Part shown: one piece after another, positions 17,706 to 26,001 of the stretch
How the letters are laid out: every line of letters starts with the position of its first letter
Numbering within the stretch: position 1 is the stretch's first letter
Source: Tritrichomonas foetus
Taxonomy: Eukaryota; Parabasalia; Tritrichomonadida; Tritrichomonadidae
Length of the DNA: 31,664 bases
Direction of reading: 5' to 3'
NCBI GenBank assembly: GCA_001839685.1
Contig: MLAK01000655.1
Coordinates: 50,631-82,294, forward strand
Program-made: the position numbers and the translations under genes
The notes under the pieces: generated by a model
The model's input: the letters and a program-made list of their open reading frames with translations, nothing else
Told to the model about the DNA's origin: nothing
Databases searched by the model: none

Positions 17706-17915
17706 ATGTCGCTTTTCCAATCGAAAGAAGAAGAAGAAATTTACACAGAGAACATGTTCAAATGTCCGTTCCCTGTTTTCTATGTCCTTCCATCTCAAGA
17801 GCCTTATATCAAAAAACGTTTAGCCCAACGAAATCGATCAGACATTCTTGAACTTTTACAGACAACTCCAAGGCAGCCTGAAGGCACAATGAAGACAAAC
17901 GATCAAATCGAATAA
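17706..17915 (+). CDS. small unknown protein, 69 aa
   Basis: ATG at 17706 in the context TATAAAATGTCG; the frame is open from a TTG 27 bp upstream. The sequence has an acidic start (KEEEEIYTE), a hydrophobic and proline stretch (CPFPVFYVLPSQEPY), then a charged helix (KKRLAQRNRSDILELL) and a polar tail. No transmembrane segment or known motif is seen. The balanced composition and the divergent placement 85 bp from the phosphatase start argue for a real gene. No function is proposed. Confidence 0.55.
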   Translation: MSLFQSKEEEEIYTENMFKCPFPVFYVLPSQEPYIKKRLAQRNRSDILELLQTTPRQPEGTMKTNDQIE

Positions 17916-18081
17916 GCCGAAAATGTGTTACAATAAAAATAGATTTTCCGAATATAATTATCTCATATATTTATTTTTTTTTTATCTAAAATACATTAAT
18001 TTAAAAAGTAATAGGTATTGGAGTTATTGTTAAAACTATTTAAGAAAAATTAACCAAGATATTCCTGTTTTATTTTGATTT

Positions 18082-18211
18082 CCCTCTTCTCAAAAGAGGG
18101 TATCGTACTATTGAAATGGCAACAATTTAAACTGAGTTTTTCTTCATCACTTATTTACTGTTTTACATAATTTTAATAAATTCAAAAACTATCTATCTTT
18201 GCCAAAGATAG
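18082..18211. other. two short inverted repeats in a convergent intergenic gap
   Basis: CCCTCTT (18082-18088) pairs with AAGAGGG (18094-18100), and CTATCTTTG with CAAAGATAG around 18193-18211. These could form hairpins in the 3' ends of the transcripts meeting here (small gene from the left, IFT70 from the right). The rest of 17916-18298 is AT-rich with no gene seen. Confidence 0.4.
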
Positions 18212-18298
18212 AGTATGTGTTATAAATCTGAATGATAGAAAGATAGTCGTTTTTTTCAAAATTAAAAAAAATTTTAAACGGACATTATTAAAAATATT

Positions 18299-20233
18299 TT
18301 AAAATGAATACATTTTGAGAAGCATAGCCTTAATGACTCTTGCTTCGAAACTAATCGTTTGGTTCTCCCTTGCCTCTTCGGCCTGGAGAGTCAAATCGAT
18401 AATCGAATCAATCTTCTTACCGTTTTTATCAACATCATCGAGGAAAGTACAAATTTTATCAAACAAAACATCAGGAATCATATATTGCCTCAATGCGAGA
18501 GAACGAATTAATTCCAAAAGACACTTCTTGGCATAGAACCAAGTATCTGCATTCAATTTCTGATGCATTGGATTAAATGCCTTAAAAACGTAATCAATAC
18601 CAAATTCAAAGTTTCTATGCGCGCAATACAAAGTTCCAATAACGAGATGAATAATTGAAAGATGATACAATTTCACGTTTTCATCTTCTTTTTGTTTAGT
18701 TGCTTCTTCTTCTGTCAATCTATTAATCAAATTATCAGCCATTTCATTTTGTTCAATAATAACATAAGCCGCACATAAATCTGCGACAATAATTGCTTCA
18801 ACGTCCAACAAATGCTCTTCGCCGAGCACCAGTGGCTCATACAGTGAAATTGCGTCGGCCATTTTGCCTGGTTCCATGAAATATGTATGGGCCAAATTTA
18901 ATTTCCATGTTCGATTATCGATACAAAAATCGGCGTATTTCATAAGAAGAAGTTCAACGAGTTGATATTTTTCGAGGTCCCAGAATATTTTCGCTTGAGA
19001 CATTAATACCGGAATTAAATCGTTCACGGCAGCTTCGAATTGCAACGTCAAAGCCATTTGTTGTTGATCGTCATGCGTTTTTCTCGATTCATCGACCTCC
19101 CTTAACAGTCTTCTTAGGATATCAGCGTTGACTTTACATAATTCGTCGAATTTACGATAGGCCTCTTCTTTGGAGTTTGCGCAAAGGAGGTAAGCGTCAA
19201 GGAAGTCGAGCATTGGCTGTCCCATTGATTTAACTGCATCCTGCATATTTTCGGCAAGAAGGTCTGCTGCATATGAATAGTAATCAAATTTGCAATAACC
19301 GATAAGAAGGTTTCTAAACGTCTCCGGCGGTTTTACATCAAGTTGGAGCAAGAAGGTCAATTTATTGAATGATGCAGAAGGATCATCTTCCATCGTCACA
19401 ATAGCAGTATTATGAAGAGTGATTGGATCGAGATCTTCTTCATTACGATTTGGAAGTTCACGAAGTACATCACGAGCTTCTTTGAAGTGTCTCTGGTCAT
19501 AATCTAATGCAGATATCAAATTGACAGCTTCGACCACATATGCATCTTTCGCTTTTTGAATAAGACCTTGAGCATCAAAGTCGACAGAATCGCCTGCCAG
19601 TGAACGTAAAAGTTCAGGATGTTGACGAGATGCTTGAGATTTGATTTCTGTGATCATTTGGACAGTCTCGCTAAATCGATTCAATCTATAATAACAAAGA
19701 GCAATACAATACGCGACTTCTGGAATGAATCCGTGAATTCTTTTGACCTCCATATATTTGTCGAGAGCTTCTTCAAATCGGTCTTCTTTATATAAAATAC
19801 AAGCTGTGTCCATCATAATATCGATATCCTCCTGATCAGCCTCTGCGAGAATGGATTTGGCGGATTGAATATCTTCTTCCGCGTAGCGAATGGCGGCCTG
19901 TAAAAGTGACGTTTGTGATTTGAGAGCGTCTCCTTGGACGCCGCATGAAGATCGCATTGCCTCATAATATTGTTCTGTCTTATACTGGCAATGAGCGAGA
20001 TGTAACTTATATGAGTCATTGTTTGGATTTAACTGGACCAATTTTGCATAACTTGTGGTCGCTTTTGCGTAGTCCTCCTGCTGCCAGTAGCAATATGCCA
20101 TAATTGAATGGATTGCGGTGGAATCTGGAAAAGAATGAAGCTCGTTCTCGAGAATTCGAATTACTTCGTTGTAGTTTTCTTCACCGATTAAGGTGTAAAT
20201 ATTTCGTGTGTAGTTTTCGTTGGGTGTTTGCAT
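18299..20233 (-). CDS. IFT70 (TTC30/DYF-1) intraflagellar transport protein, 644 aa
   Basis: The whole length follows IFT70: an N-terminal YTRNIYTLIGEENYNEVI, TPR helices throughout (residues 10-220 and again from about 400), the internal LDPITLHNTAIVTM, the FLLQLDVKPPETFRNLL segment, LIPVLMSQAKIFWDLEKY, and the C-terminal VIGTLYCAHRNFEFGI. The length of about 640-660 residues is normal. IFT70 is a core subunit of IFT-B, clamps around IFT52 and takes part in anterograde transport in flagella. Presence of this gene shows a flagellated organism. The start ATG at 20231-20233 is supported by homology at residues 9-20. The stop TAA overlaps TAAA, the short poly(A) signal used by trichomonads. Confidence 0.92.
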   Translation of the reverse strand: MQTPNENYTRNIYTLIGEENYNEVIRILENELHSFPDSTAIHSIMAYCYWQQEDYAKATTSYAKLVQLNPNNDSYKLHLAHCQYKTEQYYEAMRSSCGVQGDALKSQTSLLQAAIRYAEEDIQSAKSILAEADQEDIDIMMDTACILYKEDRFEEALDKYMEVKRIHGFIPEVAYCIALCYYRLNRFSETVQMITEIKSQASRQHPELLRSLAGDSVDFDAQGLIQKAKDAYVVEAVNLISALDYDQRHFKEARDVLRELPNRNEEDLDPITLHNTAIVTMEDDPSASFNKLTFLLQLDVKPPETFRNLLIGYCKFDYYSYAADLLAENMQDAVKSMGQPMLDFLDAYLLCANSKEEAYRKFDELCKVNADILRRLLREVDESRKTHDDQQQMALTLQFEAAVNDLIPVLMSQAKIFWDLEKYQLVELLLMKYADFCIDNRTWKLNLAHTYFMEPGKMADAISLYEPLVLGEEHLLDVEAIIVADLCAAYVIIEQNEMADNLINRLTEEEATKQKEDENVKLYHLSIIHLVIGTLYCAHRNFEFGIDYVFKAFNPMHQKLNADTWFYAKKCLLELIRSLALRQYMIPDVLFDKICTFLDDVDKNGKKIDSIIDLTLQAEEARENQTISFEARVIKAMLLKMYSF

Positions 20234-20745
20234 GAATGTTTAAAACGGTTTATCGTGTCGTTCAACTTTTTGAGAGAATAAACATTCAATATTTTCCCGC
20301 ATTTTAGTCTTTCATCAGGATACACCTAATCAATACGATATTAAAAAGTAATTTCATAAAAATATATTGGTGATAACTTTTTACTCATTGTATTTGAAAG
20401 TGGGCATAATTATCATATTTAATTTCATTGATGCTGCTTAATTTTGATGATATAATAGATATGAAAAAATGAACAGCCTTATCACATTTTCACTGATATC
20501 ATTGCATCTTGAAAAATTTATTCGACAATGAATTGATGAAGTTAGAGTTTTGACAAAATCTCAAAGTGTAGATTGGGTGATTCATCCAATTTTGTATATA
20601 AAATTAATAAGAATTATTATATAATATTTTTAGTAAAATGATCAAACAATTGGTAACAATGCCACACTTATCATGCAGATACTGTCATCTGAAGGAATTT
20701 GATATATTTTTTTGAAATTTTGAAATTTTCAAGAATTTAATGATA
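20234..20745. other. intergenic stretch without a recognised gene
   Basis: This gap lies upstream of IFT70 and downstream of the E3-like gene. It is AT-rich and has no open frame of note. The IFT70 promoter should lie in the first 100 bp, where the minus strand reads CAAAAAGTTGAACGACACGATAAACCG before the start. Confidence 0.5.
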
Positions 20746-22407
20746 TCATTTTTTCACAGCTTTATTTTTGTCTTTGTCGGCTTGAGAAGCTTGTAATACT
20801 CCTAATGGTTTGTTGGCAAATGCATTTGTAGCTAATCCTCGAGACCGAAGGGTAGATTTAATAATTCCGCATTTTTGACATCTTCCATAAAACTCATTTC
20901 TCGATCTTGGATGTGGTGCAAAACGACAGTTTCCTTTACAAGCGGCATTTCTCGCCAAGTCACTTCTTCCAGGCATATCAAAACAAATTTCGCACAACCA
21001 TACATAACCATCACCACTATGGCTCTTTCCGCGCCTAACGCCGACTGAGCAACAGCAGTCACACTTGAATTGCATGTAATTAAAGCCATGCTTAGGACAA
21101 TTCGGATAAGGATAATGAATACAATTTGGACATGAGAAAGAATTTAATGGAGGATCATCAATTCTTCCACTTGTATAAATTACAGGAACTGTATGTTGAG
21201 TACAAATCATAAACCTTAGTTTCTTTTTCGCCCAGTTTAATGCAGCTTTTTCACCTGCACGAGAAAATGGTGATGATTTGGAAGCTACCTCAGGATGAAA
21301 TTCAATACCTTCTGCTATAATTCGTTGGTGAGCAATTCTATCGATTTGTTGTTCCAAGTGTAGCCATTCCACGTAGTCACTATTAACTTCACGCTCAAGA
21401 ATTTCATGCTTAATAAACTCACCACAACCAATCACAGGACATAAAGGAAGCTTTAGTTCTGGTCCCGATCTAGAACGCATAATTATTTCTTTCGCACAAC
21501 TTAAATGAATAGTATGTTTGCATTGTAAAGAAATACATAATGATCCCCATAATTCTTTATCGCAGTGAGGACAAAGACTTTCGCCATCTGTACATTCTGG
21601 ACAATGAGGATGAAACTTTTCGTTTTTGACACCACAACAAGCATGACCACATGCGTGAATATGGTCACACATTTGATTCGCAATTTCTATGCAATCTGGA
21701 TGACCACAATTTAAAAGAGCAACTTCATCATTATCCTGTGGGTTTGCCGCTCTTCCACAGATTCTACAAACTGATCCCTCTATCCACCATTTGTGCTCTT
21801 CACACGTTTCACCTAAATGATAAGGGACAGCACCACAATTTCTGCAACTACTGATTCGACATTCATTACAAGTTACTGCATTTAGTGCCGCACATAGAAT
21901 TTGTATGTCTGTCAGTTTTCTCCCGTGATATTCAGAGTTGACTTGCTCTTTTGAAACTGGTTCGAAAATGTAACGGTTTGGACAGAATCTACAATTAACT
22001 ACATTTTCGAGATTTGAGAGAGTCAATTCTTCAGAAATTTGATTATTTATTTGAGGATGAACAATCGCGCGGTCTGTGTCTGAAAATGCGTGGAAACAAA
22101 TCGGACAAAATAATTCTTTAATTCCCATCTTGAATTGCTGCTCTAAACACCTTTGTAAACATTGAAGACATAATGGGGCATAACATGAATGGTAGTCGAG
22201 CTGTCCTTTGAGATTTGGTAATGGCCTTTTGATGCCAAGTCCGCATATTACGCAAACATCGTTCGATTCGATTTTATCGATATTATAATTATTGCTTTGA
22301 ATTGTGCAACATAAACGTTTTCGTATATCCTTTTCCTTTTTGGTTGTACTTTTGATTGTTCCTTTTATTTTGACGACTTTTGTCTTTCCAGCTCCAACTT
22401 TCCTCAT
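20746..22407 (-). CDS. putative E3 ubiquitin ligase: RING1-IBR-like half joined to MYCBP2-like RING plus tandem-cysteine half, 553 aa
   Basis: The protein is Cys/His-rich. In order: a basic N-terminus; a RING-like finger (CVIC at 52-55, C75, C80, C83, CPIC at 101-104); an IBR-like finger (C139, C142, CNEC 180-183, CRNC 188-191, H197, C202) with the usual spacing of RBR ligases; a Cys/His cluster at 214-272 (CRICGR ... CGHACCGVKNE ... CPEC) resembling the segment before the RING of MYCBP2/Highwire; a second RING-like finger (CPHC 279-282, C296, H298, H301, C304, C323, C328); and a tandem-cysteine region (402-513) with CPKHGFNYMQFKCDCCCSVGV and FYGRCQKCG, close to MYCBP2. MYCBP2 is a RING-Cys-relay ligase. 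The two relay cysteines seem absent: no Cys in the mediator-loop segment (411-425), and RRGKSHSGDG where the downstream active-site Cys-Phe should be. It might be a scaffold-type or plain RING ligase. The start ATG is at 22405-22407. Confidence 0.7.
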   Translation of the reverse strand: MRKVGAGKTKVVKIKGTIKSTTKKEKDIRKRLCCTIQSNNYNIDKIESNDVCVICGLGIKRPLPNLKGQLDYHSCYAPLCLQCLQRCLEQQFKMGIKELFCPICFHAFSDTDRAIVHPQINNQISEELTLSNLENVVNCRFCPNRYIFEPVSKEQVNSEYHGRKLTDIQILCAALNAVTCNECRISSCRNCGAVPYHLGETCEEHKWWIEGSVCRICGRAANPQDNDEVALLNCGHPDCIEIANQMCDHIHACGHACCGVKNEKFHPHCPECTDGESLCPHCDKELWGSLCISLQCKHTIHLSCAKEIIMRSRSGPELKLPLCPVIGCGEFIKHEILEREVNSDYVEWLHLEQQIDRIAHQRIIAEGIEFHPEVASKSSPFSRAGEKAALNWAKKKLRFMICTQHTVPVIYTSGRIDDPPLNSFSCPNCIHYPYPNCPKHGFNYMQFKCDCCCSVGVRRGKSHSGDGYVWLCEICFDMPGRSDLARNAACKGNCRFAPHPRSRNEFYGRCQKCGIIKSTLRSRGLATNAFANKPLGVLQASQADKDKNKAVKK

Positions 22408-22597
22408 TCACTTCAATATGAGAAATTTTGACGCACGGTGAACGTTTATTAAATAGTAACCATATTTTGTGAATCATTGAGGAATTGAGATGAATCATTG
22501 TTACATCAAAATTGGCAAAATTTTCTTCATAACTTTTTAATAGAAAATTAATGGGAATGATAGATACAGTGAAACTTTTTATTAGATTTTTCTAAAA

Positions 22598-22620
22598 TGG
22601 TCTTTAAATTCACCATAACA
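22598..22620. promoter_or_regulatory. third, weaker dyad in a divergent promoter
   Basis: ATGGTCTTTAAATTCACCATAACAG lies between the divergent E3-like and ALG11 genes, 50 bp before the ALG11 ATG. The arms ATGGT/ACCAT and the following AACAG echo the stronger dyads at 2264 and 12373. A TCACT initiator-like string lies between it and the ALG11 start. Confidence 0.35.
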
Positions 22621-22665
22621 GTATAGCCAAATTACCATTCATCTCATCACTCATCTTTTTTGGAA

Positions 22666-23994
22666 ATGTTAATCATTTTATTGTCTTTCTTTTTCCACGT
22701 TTTCGTAGCCATTGCAGCCATTTTATTTGTCGCTGGCTTCGCTCTTCGTATTTACTTTTCTACTCGCCGCAAGAAAATATTGGCGTTCTTCCATCCAAAT
22801 TGTATGGATTGCGCTGGAGGTGAACGCGTTTTATGGGCTGCAGTCGACGCAATCAAAGATAAAGTTCCAGAAATAGCGATTTATTCAGAAAACAATACGC
22901 ACGACCAAGCTCGCGAAAAGATATTCAAACATTTCAATTTGGAAATTCCTTCCAACCTTCAATTTATTAATGTTGGTCCTGCCGCCTTCCTTCAGCCGAA
23001 TCGATTTCCACGCTTTACACTTGTTCTTCAAGCCATCACTTCGATGTTTTACGCATTAAAATGTTTATTCCATTTCGTTCCATCAGTCGTTCTCGATTCA
23101 ACAGGAGCGCCATTCGCAGCAATCATTTGGAAGCTTATTGGCGGTTGCACGGTCATTTTCTATACACATTACCCATATATTTCGACTGATATGCTACATG
23201 CCGTTGAAGAAAGAAAAGAGTCGTATAACAATACAGGATCAGTTGCCAAGTCGAGTTTCTTGTCGAATGTTAAAATCTACTATTATAGACTGATGTGTAA
23301 AATATATTCACTTACAGGTCAATTTGTTGACCTTGTAACTGTCAACTCAAGTTGGACATCTGGTCACATCACTCAAATCTATGGATACAAACCTATCATT
23401 TTATATCCACCATGTGACTGTACACAATTCTGTGAATTCCCACTCGACAACCGTGAGAAAGGATTAATTATTAGTGTTGGCCAATTCCGCCCAGAAAAAG
23501 ATTACCCACTCCAACTTAAAATAATGGAACAATTGAAAGATACTAATGCTCATTTGGTTATCATTGGCGGCTGTAGAAATGAAAACGATCAAAAATTAGT
23601 CAACTCATTACAAAAGACAATTGATGAGAAACAATTGAATGTTGAGTTGAAAACTAACTTACCTTATAATGATCTTAAAGATTATTTAAGTAGAGCCGAT
23701 ATTGGTTTGCATACAATGTATAATGAACACTTTGGAATATGTGCAGTTGAATACATTTCTTCAGGTTGTATTCCAATGTGCAACAAAAGTGCAGGACCGC
23801 TCATGGACATTGTAAAAGATGAAAACTATCTTGCTTTGACATGTGATGAATATGTTGAGAAGATTAGGAAAGCACTGAATGCAGACATATCAGTGAGACA
23901 GAGATTCCGTGAAGAATCAAAGAAATTCAGCCTAGAATTGTTTGAGGAAGCTTTCATTGATGCGACACTCAAATTGATTAAAGAACATATTTAA
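22666..23994 (+). CDS. ALG11: ALG11, GDP-Man:Man3GlcNAc2-PP-dolichol alpha-1,2-mannosyltransferase, 442 aa
   Basis: The enzyme adds the fourth and fifth mannoses to the dolichol-linked N-glycan precursor on the cytosolic face of the ER. It has an N-terminal membrane segment (about 2-30), the ALG11 signature FFHPNCMDCAGGERVL (41-56), HYPYISTDML (168-177), SVGQFRPEKDYP (270-281) and the GT4 nucleotide-sugar motif EHFGICAVEYISSG (354-367, with the E of the EX7E pair). The length is normal. Trichomonads are known to make Man5GlcNAc2 precursors, so this enzyme would perform the last mannosylations of their short pathway. I chose the first ATG (22666) over an in-frame TTG six bases upstream. The stop is in ATTTAAAG, overlapping a TAAA poly(A) signal. 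Confidence 0.93.
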   Translation: MLIILLSFFFHVFVAIAAILFVAGFALRIYFSTRRKKILAFFHPNCMDCAGGERVLWAAVDAIKDKVPEIAIYSENNTHDQAREKIFKHFNLEIPSNLQFINVGPAAFLQPNRFPRFTLVLQAITSMFYALKCLFHFVPSVVLDSTGAPFAAIIWKLIGGCTVIFYTHYPYISTDMLHAVEERKESYNNTGSVAKSSFLSNVKIYYYRLMCKIYSLTGQFVDLVTVNSSWTSGHITQIYGYKPIILYPPCDCTQFCEFPLDNREKGLIISVGQFRPEKDYPLQLKIMEQLKDTNAHLVIIGGCRNENDQKLVNSLQKTIDEKQLNVELKTNLPYNDLKDYLSRADIGLHTMYNEHFGICAVEYISSGCIPMCNKSAGPLMDIVKDENYLALTCDEYVEKIRKALNADISVRQRFREESKKFSLELFEEAFIDATLKLIKEHI

Positions 23995-24203
23995 AGAAAC
24001 AGGAAGTAGTATATAGAAAACAAAATGATAGTAAAAATTGATAAAATGAATATTAATTTTTATGATTATTATTTTCTCAGGTTCAATTCATTTTCTAGCA
24101 ATATAATATTATAGTGTAATTGGATATTTCAAGAATCGAAAAGCAAATACTTAAAATTTCTTTGAGTGGAAAATAATATCGAATTCCATATCCAATAAAA
24201 CAC

Positions 24204-24232
<29 letters not shown>
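24204..24232. repeat. A(29) homopolymer
   Basis: A run of 29 A residues lies in the gap between the convergent ALG11 and glycosyltransferase genes. It may be a retroposition trace or a simple slippage tract; no target duplication is obvious. The remainder of 23995-24441 is AT-rich with no gene seen. Confidence 0.9.
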
Positions 24233-24234
<2 letters not shown>

Positions 24235-24441
24235 AAACAAATGTAAACTTATATCGAATATTTGAATTCTCAATATACATTATTTTTATGATGCTAATGT
24301 TGTTGCAAAGACTTCAATAAAATATATAAAATAGTATTTATTAACAAAAATGTTATTCTCGAGATGAATTCCCTCTATTTTTTTTAATATGAAAGTCAAA
24401 CAATATCAATTTATACTCTATATTTAATTATATACTATGAA

Positions 24442-25698
24442 CTATAATGCCAGATTTCGGAAAAAAACTCGCATAGGATATTCAACACTTGGATACAATC
24501 GAGCACGAAAATTGAGAATATAATTATAGTCATGTTTTGCGTTTTCCATAATAGTTGAAACAATGCCTGCTTGTGAATTGGTGAAACGGAATAAATTCGG
24601 ATTTTCCATTGCAATCCAATATGGTCTCATCAAGGTTCGTTGTGCAGCATTCGTGGAAAAACTTGAGCGAAACGTACCAATCATTTTGTTGCACATCATT
24701 AAAAGACATATATCTGTCATTGCACTAATTGCAGCCCCGTTGGGTTTTCGTTCGACATTTGCTATAATTAATCGATTAGGGAATGATAAATTAAGTCGAT
24801 TTATATAATTTTGATTATCTGTTGCAAGTGCAATATATAATCCATTTGAAAACAAATCATTTAAAAATGGAACAATTAAACTTTCAACTTTTTGAATTGA
24901 TGTTATAAAAAACGGGCTTTGTGATTTATGATTTCGAAGATGAACACCAATAACTTTCACCTTTTGAGGAATTGCATTAAACAATTGAAAGACAATATCT
25001 TTTACTTCATTGGAAATTTCAGCCGCATAATTCAAAATATAATAAGTGAAGTGAATTCCAAAATTGCTGAATGTGAATTTAGATAAATATTGATCCATTA
25101 GAAGAAAATAAGGATAACAAAATGTAACAGTTATATGTGCACCTGAATTCCCTAGTTCTACAGATTCCTTTCTTTGCCAATTCTCGTAATTCATGATTGG
25201 CCAATGCGCGCGCTTATTACACCCCGAATATTTTTTTGTAAGAAAACGTAATGATTTTGGGTAAAAAATACCGTCAATTTGTTTTGTTATTATTACTGTT
25301 TTATTTAGAGCCATTGCAAGGATTATTCCAGAAGTGATATGATACATCATATTTCCGGTGCCTGCTTGTGGCTTTATATGTAAAATATGTGGCTCACTTT
25401 GTTCTAATGTTAAGTTATTTCTGATTTTTTCCCAATTAGAAATTGTTTCGTAAGAATGAATTAACTGAGCACAACTGACTTCACTGTCAGGTGAGAAACA
25501 GCTTTTGTAGTTTCTTGACCAAGTTGGTAGCTTTAAAAAGTTGATTGCGTTTAATAAATTTGATTGATTTAAGAATTGACCGAACGAGAGAAATGGAAGG
25601 TATCCCTTGTTGGATGAAAGTAATGGCGGTAAGTAAAATAAATATATGACCAAAAAAATTGTATCGATAATCCATGAGGTAAGTGTGACTTTTACCAT
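24442..25698 (-). CDS. type II membrane fucosyltransferase-like protein (GT-B), copy 1, 418 aa
   Basis: The first ATG is at 25696-25698. Residues about 6-28 form a single hydrophobic signal anchor (SWIIDTIFLVIYLFYLPPLL), as in Golgi type II enzymes. The lumenal part holds QAGTGNMMYH (111-120), which matches the GLGNxM(F/Y) loop of alpha-1,2-fucosyltransferases, IGVHLRNH (about 250-257, the basic HxR motif I that contacts GDP-fucose), ALATDNQNY (motif II-like) and GTFRSSFSTNAAQ (341-353, motif III-like). These place it in the GT11/GT37/GT23 group, with GT11 the best guess; donor and acceptor are not proven. A near-full-length paralog lies 4.3 kb away on the same strand. It is convergent with ALG11 across a 447-bp gap. 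Confidence 0.75.
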   Translation of the reverse strand: MVKVTLTSWIIDTIFLVIYLFYLPPLLSSNKGYLPFLSFGQFLNQSNLLNAINFLKLPTWSRNYKSCFSPDSEVSCAQLIHSYETISNWEKIRNNLTLEQSEPHILHIKPQAGTGNMMYHITSGIILAMALNKTVIITKQIDGIFYPKSLRFLTKKYSGCNKRAHWPIMNYENWQRKESVELGNSGAHITVTFCYPYFLLMDQYLSKFTFSNFGIHFTYYILNYAAEISNEVKDIVFQLFNAIPQKVKVIGVHLRNHKSQSPFFITSIQKVESLIVPFLNDLFSNGLYIALATDNQNYINRLNLSFPNRLIIANVERKPNGAAISAMTDICLLMMCNKMIGTFRSSFSTNAAQRTLMRPYWIAMENPNLFRFTNSQAGIVSTIMENAKHDYNYILNFRARLYPSVEYPMRVFFRNLAL

Positions 25699-25789
25699 TA
25701 GATGACTCAATTCATCTTATCATTTTGATGGTGAAATAATGGTGAAATTTTGGAGGGTTTTCGCAAAATTCAGTATAACATTTTGAATT

Positions 25790-25870
25790 GGGCACCCACC
25801 ATTTTGCGTGTTATCATGATATAATGATTGAACTTTGCTTGAAACAATCAAATTGATAGTAATTTGAAAA
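25790..25870 (+). pseudogene. ankyrin-repeat relic
   Basis: TGCGTGTTATCATG ... TTGAAC...TTGAAACAATCAAA is nearly identical to the ankyrin module at 29090-29160, with small deletions that break the frame. It shows that the spacer upstream of copy 1 of the glycosyltransferase is old ankyrin-gene material. I see no open gene in 25699-26001. Confidence 0.7.
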
Positions 25871-26001
25871 ATAATTTGGGAGGTTTTCCAATTTGAATAA
25901 TGATTTTCTTTGATTATTATCAAATTATTCAATAGTTTATGAAAAGGCTTGAATTTTGCGATCATGATGAAAAAACGCATTGCATAATGTTTTTGAAGAA
26001 A

